From assembly GCA_003956705.1 (NCBI GenBank), contig QZCP01000823.1, forward strand, positions 124,001 through 188,000: 64,000 bases of DNA. The letters run 5' to 3'. The position numbers and the translations under genes are program-made. Source of the stretch: Brevipalpus yothersi. Lineage: Eukaryota; Arthropoda; Arachnida; Trombidiformes; Tenuipalpidae. Below are positions 58,295-64,000 of the stretch, piece after piece (position 1 is the stretch's first letter; each line of letters starts with the position of its first letter). The notes under the pieces are model-generated. The model did no database searches and was not told where the DNA came from. It saw only the letters and a program-made list of their open reading frames with translations.

Positions 58295-59165
58295 TGATGA
58301 ATCCAAGAGAATCTTAAATTAACACTGTTAGCAAAACCAAATTAATGCCCAGCTGCTCTTCTGAGAATATTGGAATCAATTTGACCAATGAGAATATCTA
58401 TATTGATAATACAACTGGCTATGAAAGCCAAATAATATATCAAGGAAAAGCCATTGATAAGAACTTTTTGCAACAGATTGCTAAAATGAAAGCCAAGAAG
58501 ACAAGGTGTGGATGGCGCCTCTGCAAGATTCATGATGAGTGTAATTTTTCCAAGCTCCCAGAAATAGAATCAAGAAAGCGGTAACGACTCAATCAACACT
58601 CCAAGAGGCACATCGAAGCTACTCCAGTTGAATATTTTCCTAGAGTATGTCATCTCCTATTCCCAATATTCCTAAAGTCCAGTATGTCATCTAATGAAGC
58701 ACCCGACAGCAACCAATATACCAACTTCTCTGAAATTAGGGGAAAAAGCCAAAAATAAAGGGTTTACACCAAGTGCGGCACCTCATCCAGATTTACCATT
58801 GATGGACTATCAAGGGAGATACAAAATTCAACTGACTGATGAGAATATGCAGACTTTTCCTAGTATTGGCTACAAGTATCAAATTTACTATAAAGGGCAA
58901 GCTATCATCAAATCTCAATTGAGGCAAATCATCGAGAAAAAAGTCATTGAATTGAAATCTGGGTTCTTCCTCTGTCCCCTGCATGAGGACTGTCCATATT
59001 CAAGCGTGCTAAAAAACAAACCTCTCCATCAATGTAAATATCATGTAGTACGACATACTGCGATGACTTCCATTACGTACTTAGTACGTACACAGATACT
59101 GTTTTTACAAAGCTAATCACCCATCCATGATGCATGGCCATCTGGAGCTCCATCAAATCCATGAA
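58295..59165 (+). pseudogene. Family A copy 17 (A17), 5'-truncated and frameshifted
   Basis: Begins in the linker (MMNPRES-like) right after the proposed Helitron end. Exon 1, the intron and the N-terminus are absent. Module 1 is readable to CKIHDEC, then a TAA near 58582 and frame breaks destroy the first finger (CRVC reads PRVC). Module 2 is readable from 58790 with CPLHEDC. An indel with a TACGTACTTAGTACGTAC palindrome near 59077-59095 breaks the last finger. Confidence 0.8.
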
Positions 59166-59589
59166 TTACAATGAGCTTCGAAAAGTGCCAACTAATTTTC
59201 GAAAGTTTCTTAGCAATTAAGCAGAGATAGAGGTATGGACTTATCGATGGTCAATACCGATGATCTTAGAGTTTGTGATAACAATAAAAACTCATCTTCT
59301 TTATCCTCACTTCAAATAGAAAGTAATTGTCCAAGATTCACATGCATTTTTGACGGAGTGATTAATCATTTTCAAAGATTTTGTCGAAGCCTTCCATAAA
59401 CTTACGTGCTACTCTAATAGCCAAACTTTTATTTGAGTTGTGATATTTTATTACTATCATTCCCCATGATCGGCCCATTCACAGTTGTAAGAGTTTTGAA
59501 TAATCTGTCTAAAATATTCTTTTTGATGAGAAATATCGTTAGCTCATCCATCATTCCAATTTCTCCAATTCCTCAGAGATTTTTATCTA
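59166..59589. other. 3' spacer of A17, no gene seen
   Basis: Matches spacers after A7, A12 and A13. The open frame starting at 59433 is only spacer leading into b5. Confidence 0.55.
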
Positions 59590-59793
59590 GAAAGAAGCAA
59601 GAAAGTGACATGCTGGCGCCAGGAAAGTTCAGAATAGAAATTATGGGTTGTCTTGGAAACAATGGAATCAATCCGACTGACAAAAATGTCTATATTCATT
59701 CAAAAACTGGGTGCAAATGTCAAATGTATTATAAAGGTGAGGGGATCGATAAAAACTCATTGAAATCAATTATGACTAAAAGCTCGAGGACTG
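59590..59793 (+). pseudogene. Family B fragment (b5), cut by the gap
   Basis: Reads SRKKQESDMLAPGKF, then the start of module 1 (GINPTDKNVYIHSKTGCKCQ) and runs into the N gap. The junction from A-type spacer into the middle of the B frame is the same as at b4, so the B N-terminus is missing. What follows in the gap is unknown. Confidence 0.65.
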
Positions 59794-60516
59794 NNNNNNN
59801 NNNNNNNNNNNNNNNNNNNNNNNNNNNNNNNNNNNNNNNNNNNNNNNNNNNNNNNNNNNNNNNNNNNNNNNNNNNNNNNNNNNNNNNNNNNNNNNNNNNN
59901 NNNNNNNNNNNNNNNNNNNNNNNNNNNNNNNNNNNNNNNNNNNNNNNNNNNNNNNNNNNNNNNNNNNNNNNNNNNNNNNNNNNNNNNNNNNNNNNNNNNN
60001 NNNNNNNNNNNNNNNNNNNNNNNNNNNNNNNNNNNNNNNNNNNNNNNNNNNNNNNNNNNNNNNNNNNNNNNNNNNNNNNNNNNNNNNNNNNNNNNNNNNN
60101 NNNNNNNNNNNNNNNNNNNNNNNNNNNNNNNNNNNNNNNNNNNNNNNNNNNNNNNNNNNNNNNNNNNNNNNNNNNNNNNNNNNNNNNNNNNNNNNNNNNN
60201 NNNNNNNNNNNNNNNNNNNNNNNNNNNNNNNNNNNNNNNNNNNNNNNNNNNNNNNNNNNNNNNNNNNNNNNNNNNNNNNNNNNNNNNNNNNNNNNNNNNN
60301 NNNNNNNNNNNNNNNNNNNNNNNNNNNNNNNNNNNNNNNNNNNNNNNNNNNNNNNNNNNNNNNNNNNNNNNNNNNNNNNNNNNNNNNNNNNNNNNNNNNN
60401 NNNNNNNNNNNNNNNNNNNNNNNNNNNNNNNNNNNNNNNNNNNNNNNNNNNNNNNNNNNNNNNNNNNNNNNNNNNNNNNNNNNNNNNNNNNNNNNNNNNN
60501 NNNNNNNNNNNNNNNN
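59794..60516. other. Assembly gap (N run)
   Basis: Unknown bases separating the gene array from the Polinton region. Long open frames spanning it are artefacts. Confidence 0.99.
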
Positions 60517-60866
60517 CATACCAATGTATTGATCCAATTAGTCAGCATTCATTAGCGAATCAAACCAATCAATATTTCATAGCCAGTAATTAGCCAATGA
60601 AACTTATCATGGCCAACATTCATTAGCGAATCAAACCAATCAATATTTCATAGCCAGTAATTAGCCAATGAAACTTATCATGGCCAACATTCATTAGCGA
60701 ATCAAACCAATCAATATTTCATAGCCAGTAATAATTAGCCAATGAAACTTATCATGGCTAGCATTCATTAGCGAACCAAACCAATCGATACTTCATAGCC
60801 AGTAATTAGCCAATGAAACTAATCACTGCCAGCATCCATTAGCAAATCAAACCAAGTAATTCATTA
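60517..60866. repeat. 71-bp tandem repeat, about 4.5 units
   Basis: Units start at about 60546, 60617, 60688, 60762 and 60833, each beginning CATTCATTAGCGAATCAAAC or a variant. One unit has a 3-bp insertion. The first units are nearly identical, so expansion is recent. They lie just outside the Polinton genes. Confidence 0.9.
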
Positions 60867-60920
60867 TGTATCTCTCCTCCTCCTCAACCCCTCTCTAAGA
60901 TGCCAACAGCTCCTCTCTAA

Positions 60921-61060
60921 CAACCCTTCATCTCATCTTTTCTCCACCCCCTCTCTTAGTTACCAACCCCCTTTCCAACAACCCTTCATCTTATCTTTTC
61001 TCCACCCCCTCTCTTAGTTACCAACCCCCTTTTCAGCCCCCCCCTCTATCTTATCTTATC
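60921..61060. repeat. 58-bp pyrimidine-rich tandem repeat
   Basis: CAACCCTTCATCTCATCTTT at 60921 recurs at 60979 with one change; a partial third unit starts near 61037. Strongly CT-rich on the plus strand. Confidence 0.8.
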
Positions 61061-61082
61061 TGCATCTCCCTTATCGATAACA

Positions 61083-61091
61083 TATATAAAG
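61083..61091 (+). promoter_or_regulatory. TATA box of the Polinton gene cluster
   Basis: TATATAAAG lies 34 bp before the first open frame's ATG region (ATG at 61125). A six-codon upstream frame starts at 61098. One transcript could serve the tightly packed genes that follow. Confidence 0.5.
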
Positions 61092-61124
61092 ACTGTCATG
61101 GAAACTCTAATTAATTAAGTCATC

Positions 61125-61364
61125 ATGACTACTCCAAACAAAATCGATATTACTTCCAACAAGATTCAATTCTGTTTCCAACTCCTAATTATCTTCATCA
61201 TCATCATTACTAGTCTAGCGTGTATAATCAAACAGACTGGTAATATTACATTGTGGACCGCATTACTTGGCGTTGGCTTAGGCTACGCTTTACCTTCACC
61301 AAAACTCAAGGAAAAATCACTCCTACAGGAGAATTTCATGCAAAATCTCAATGGAAACTTATGA
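61125..61364 (+). CDS. Small Polinton membrane protein
   Basis: 79 aa. Two hydrophobic segments (about residues 15-35, LLIIFIIIITSLACI, and 41-57, ITLWTALLGVGLGYALP) predict a two-pass membrane protein. Its end overlaps the start of the ATPase gene by 14 nt, typical of compact Polinton/virus-like gene packing. I cannot assign it to a named Polinton protein. It could be a minor virion or membrane component. Confidence 0.55.
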   Translation: MTTPNKIDITSNKIQFCFQLLIIFIIIITSLACIIKQTGNITLWTALLGVGLGYALPSPKLKEKSLLQENFMQNLNGNL

Positions 61365-61983
61365 TGTCCACCTCAAACAACCCTTCACCATGATAGTCAG
61401 TGGTCCTACCGGTGCTGGCAAGAGTGTGTGGGTGAAGAATCTAATCGATCGTGCGTCCATTCTGTGTTCTCCACAACCGAAAAAAATCGTCTATTTTTAC
61501 TCAAAATATCAGCCTCTCTTCAATGATATGCCAAATGTCAATTTCATTCATGGTTTATCAGAAGATGTGCTTGAAAAGTTGGGTGATGAGCCATGTTGGA
61601 TAATCTTGGATGTTTTGATGGATGATGCATCTGATAGCAAACTTGTTAGTGATTTATTCACAAAAATATCTCATCATAGAGATATGTCAGTGATTCTCAT
61701 CCTCCAAAATTTTTTTGTAAGAGGGAAACAAATGAGAAATATCACTCTCAATTCATCATATTTGGTGCTCATGAAAAATCCTCGAGACAAAAATATTGCC
61801 AGCTATATTGCTAGACAATTATATCCAAACAAAGTCACAAAGTTCCGACAAATAAATGAAGATGTGACCAAGGATCCATACTCTTATCTGTTTATTGATT
61901 TAAAGCCAGACACACCAGAAGAAATCAGATTGATGAGTCATATATTTGGTGAGAGAAACTACATATCTATGTATCGAATATGA
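61351..61983 (+). CDS. Polinton packaging ATPase (FtsK/HerA type)
   Basis: 210 aa. Walker A GPTGAGKS is at residues 18-25 and the Walker B region is CWIILDVLMDD near residue 90, where Polinton enzymes usually have two acids (DD) but this copy shows DV. SVILILQNFF fits the sensor strand. Related ATPases pump DNA into Polinton/adenovirus-like capsids. Length is normal for the family. It overlaps the next gene by 4 nt (ATGA). The frame is intact, but the Walker B change may reduce activity. Confidence 0.8.
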   Translation: METYDVHLKQPFTMIVSGPTGAGKSVWVKNLIDRASILCSPQPKKIVYFYSKYQPLFNDMPNVNFIHGLSEDVLEKLGDEPCWIILDVLMDDASDSKLVSDLFTKISHHRDMSVILILQNFFVRGKQMRNITLNSSYLVLMKNPRDKNIASYIARQLYPNKVTKFRQINEDVTKDPYSYLFIDLKPDTPEEIRLMSHIFGERNYISMYRI

Positions 61984-62327
61984 CCTTGGAAGGTGTGCTC
62001 AAATGTTCACCAACCTTGAAAAAACTAGCCAGAGCAGAATCTCTGAATGAACGTCGGAAAATTCTGAGCTCGTGTAGTGGAGGGTGTATCTATTATGCTA
62101 TATCTGAGATATCAAGAAATGTGCTCAATGGAACGGTCCCTTTATCTGAGAGAGACAGAAAAAATCTTTCCCGATATAAAGCACAACTCCGTGAAATTAG
62201 GAAAAAAACAACAACTCTTCGCAAACGGAAACAAGTAATCAACCAGAGAGGAGGTTTTCTTCCAAGTCTCCTTGTACCAACAGTTGGTTTTCTGGCTCAG
62301 TTTCTAGCTGACAGATACATAAAATGA
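61980..62327 (+). CDS. Polinton basic virion-type protein (PX-like)
   Basis: 115 aa, strongly basic. The N-terminal half has a helical repeat of Leu and basic residues (KKLARAESLNERRKIL, SEISRNVLNG). The C-terminus has a Gly-Gly then hydrophobic tail (RGGFLPSLLVPTVGFLAQF), like small core/pX-type proteins of Polintons and adeno-like viruses. It overlaps both neighbours by 4 nt. The name is by resemblance only. Confidence 0.5.
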   Translation: MTLEGVLKCSPTLKKLARAESLNERRKILSSCSGGCIYYAISEISRNVLNGTVPLSERDRKNLSRYKAQLREIRKKTTTLRKRKQVINQRGGFLPSLLVPTVGFLAQFLADRYIK

Positions 62328-62890
62328 ACTCTTATGTCAAATATGTTCTCATTCCTCAACAAGAGTATATTCGATTGAGGAAACCCTCAAAGACTACAGT
62401 TATACTCAACTCCAATAAGCCATCTGTTCTGAAACGCTCAGAAATATCCCATCGAATGAAGTTCAATGAGCCACCACGGACTTCTACTCCTATATTTGGG
62501 CAGGCTTCGAAATTTGAGAATGAACCCATGATAGAGGAGATAGAAGAATCTAATCTACCGGAACCAGTTAAGAGTAGGCTTATTGATAAGCTCGATGAAG
62601 ATTCACAAATGTATACTCCAGTGAGCAGCTTTGGTTTCGAAAGAGAAGCAACTGACTCTGGTCGACTATATAACCGGAGAGGAAATCTGGTTAAGAAGAG
62701 TAATATAAAAGCCATTCGAGACTTTTTCTTATCTTTGAAAGAGACAAAACAGCCTCCTGGGACTCAAGCAGCTCTGGACATTATTGGTCACAATACTGGT
62801 GCTCTTCGAAAGCTTCGCAACCCATTTCTCCGCCGGAAATTGAATTTGGACCAAAGTGGTTCTGGATGGTCGAGCTTGAGGAAGTTTTGA
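62324..62890 (+). CDS. Polinton protein of unknown function, between PX-like and integrase
   Basis: 188 aa. Begins MNSYVKYVLIPQQEYIRL, a start often seen in a conserved Polinton open frame beside these genes (from memory of the family, not checked). The middle is acidic with predicted short helices (EEIEESNLPEPVKSRLIDKL). The C-terminus is basic and contains IKAIRDFFLSLK and LRNPFLRRKL. Probably structural. Its end overlaps the integrase start by 25 nt. Confidence 0.55.
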   Translation: MNSYVKYVLIPQQEYIRLRKPSKTTVILNSNKPSVLKRSEISHRMKFNEPPRTSTPIFGQASKFENEPMIEEIEESNLPEPVKSRLIDKLDEDSQMYTPVSSFGFEREATDSGRLYNRRGNLVKKSNIKAIRDFFLSLKETKQPPGTQAALDIIGHNTGALRKLRNPFLRRKLNLDQSGSGWSSLRKF

Positions 62891-63798
62891 GAGGAATATA
62901 TTATGATCCATCAAGCCCAGCAAGCTACGGAGGGTCGAGACGCCTATGGCGTGAAGCAGTGAAACTCTTGCCAAACTTGAAAGAGCATCAAGTTAAATCA
63001 TGGTTGCGAGGTCAGGATACATATACAATGTTCAAGCCCGTGAGAAAAAAGTTCCCAAGGGTCCATACACTGGTCGATGCTATCGATGAGCAGTATCAAG
63101 GGGACTTACTTGACATGCAATGGTTCTCACGCTTCAATGATGGCGTTAAATTCCTGCTCGTTATCATAGATGTAATGAGTCGATACGCTTGGGTCCACCC
63201 CTTGAGAGATAAGAGAGGTACAACCGTAGCTGATGCAATGAAATCCATCTTGGAGGAAGGGAGGGTACCTAAAAAATTACAAACTGATCAGGGGAAAGAG
63301 TTTGTCAACTCAGAATTCAAGAAATTAATGGACCAGTACGGGATTCACTTTTCCACCACCACTGATGACACAATCAAGTGCGCACTCGCAGAGCGATTCA
63401 ATGGCACATTAAGAGAGCGAATTTATCGCTATCTTCATCATCATAATACAAACAGATATATCGATGCATTGGCAAAGATAGTTCATTCCTACAACAATTC
63501 ATATCATCGTGTACTCAAGATGGCTCCAGTTTCTGTTAGAGATCAACATGTTCCACAAATTTTGAGGAATCTGAAGAATGAAAAATCAAAGAATGCCAAA
63601 TCCAATTTGGAAGTGGGCGATTTTGTGCGTATATCACGGGAAAAAGGGTTATTCGAAAAGGGTGCTACTTCCGGTTGGACAGAAGAAGTATTCAAAATAA
63701 TTAAGAAGAAGAAAACTCCCAAAAATTATGTATATCGAATAGTGGATCTCAAAGATGAACCGATATCATCAATTTTTTATCCTGAAGAGTTGACTTAA
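62866..63798 (+). CDS. Polinton retroviral-type integrase, chromodomain cut off by a stop
   Basis: 310 aa. The N-terminal part has YYDPSSPASYGG, typical of Polinton integrases, and lacks an obvious HHCC finger. The core catalytic triad is D83 (LLDMQ), D141 (QTDQGKEF) and E176 (AERFNGTL), with 34 residues between the last two. A TAA at 63796-63798 ends the frame. In the same frame 63799-63936 codes a chromodomain (YRIEKVLRRG, FVKFAGYPDKFNDWI), which normally forms the C-terminus of this integrase and guides it to chromatin. The catalytic part looks intact. The chromodomain would be missing unless the stop is read through. Confidence 0.8.
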   Translation: MVELEEVLRGIYYDPSSPASYGGSRRLWREAVKLLPNLKEHQVKSWLRGQDTYTMFKPVRKKFPRVHTLVDAIDEQYQGDLLDMQWFSRFNDGVKFLLVIIDVMSRYAWVHPLRDKRGTTVADAMKSILEEGRVPKKLQTDQGKEFVNSEFKKLMDQYGIHFSTTTDDTIKCALAERFNGTLRERIYRYLHHHNTNRYIDALAKIVHSYNNSYHRVLKMAPVSVRDQHVPQILRNLKNEKSKNAKSNLEVGDFVRISREKGLFEKGATSGWTEEVFKIIKKKKTPKNYVYRIVDLKDEPISSIFYPEELT

Positions 63799-63936
63799 GT
63801 AGATGAACCACAAATATATAGAATAGAGAAAGTACTCAGAAGAGGGATAGATCCTTTGACCAAGCGTAGAAGATTGTTCGTAAAGTTTGCTGGATATCCT
63901 GACAAATTCAATGATTGGATAGATGAACCTATTTAA
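63799..63936 (+). pseudogene. Separated chromodomain of the Polinton integrase
   Basis: 45 codons in the integrase frame, ending at TAA 63934-63936. The aromatic and Gly-Tyr residues of a chromodomain are visible (KFAGYP, W in NDWID). No start codon of its own. Confidence 0.7.
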
Positions 63937-64000
63937 AGGCTCACACATAACATGTAATCAATTATTGAGCCCCAATCCAGAATAAATCTTGAGCTGACCG

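Larger units (their letters stand above)
60517..64000 (+). mobile_element. Polinton/Maverick element, partial
   Basis: Packaging ATPase, PX-like protein and Polinton integrase in a compact plus-strand cluster identify a Polinton (Maverick; related to adintoviruses). DNA polymerase B, protease and capsid genes are not in the window; they may lie beyond 64000, in the gap, or be lost. Terminal inverted repeats cannot be tested with one end visible. Confidence 0.75.

Noticed and set aside
59433..60593. Long open frames on both strands across the second gap
   Set aside because: They are open only because the N run translates without stops; real sequence is limited to b5 and the repeat edge.
60517..60866. 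CRISPR-like array
   Set aside because: The 71-bp units are contiguous tandem repeats with no spacers, in eukaryotic DNA.

Overview
The window looks like insect nuclear DNA. Evidence: short (about 60-77 nt) GT-AG introns, a CAAAATG start context, TTAGG-type repeats, a tRNA-derived SINE, a Helitron, a Polinton/Maverick, an ISL2EU-like transposase, and a broken copy of a derailed/RYK-type receptor gene. The order of insect cannot be decided from the sequence. Two assembly gaps (N runs) lie at 10-779 and 59794-60516.

Layout. (1) 785-3316: intact DDE transposase with a C-terminal SWIM zinc finger, followed by tandem repeats and AT-rich sequence to about 5.1 kb. (2) 5.1-59.8 kb: a plus-strand array of a multigene family. 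'Family A' (17 copies, named A1-A17 here) encodes proteins of about 420-440 aa. Each has a 4-codon first exon, a short intron, an N-terminal helical segment, a charged linker and two related zinc-binding modules. 'Family B' (two full copies, B1 and B2, about 595 aa) has the same two modules behind a long acidic N-terminus. I read ten A genes as intact (A1, A3, A4, A5, A7, A9, A11, A13, A14, A15). A2, A6, A8, A10, A12, A16 and A17 are broken, as are five B fragments. (3) 30225-32962: foreign DNA inserted exactly inside the first finger of A8, carrying a minus-strand, intron-containing, decayed piece of a derailed/RYK-like gene (WIF domain, membrane segment, part of a kinase N-lobe). (4) about 52.3-58.3 kb: a decayed Helitron holding a long palindrome and a minus-strand SINE with a 13-bp target duplication in TTAGG repeats. 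(5) 60.5-64.0 kb: 71-bp tandem repeats and one side of a Polinton: small membrane protein, packaging ATPase, two virion-type proteins and integrase, with an in-frame stop before the integrase chromodomain.

How it fits together. The array has grown by repeated segmental duplication: an A+B unit at 5.15-11.05 and 11.05-18.57 kb, and an A+A unit at about 33-36.5 and 38-41.6 kb. Unequal crossing-over, gene conversion and gene death are also visible. Most A copies carry about 400 bp of conserved upstream DNA, often with an ATTTGCAT (POU-type octamer) 195-232 bp before the ATG. I do not recognise the A/B family by name. Nuclear nucleic-acid binding is inferred from the C2H2 fingers and basic patches; no function is demonstrated. 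The array is the best candidate here for an undescribed system.
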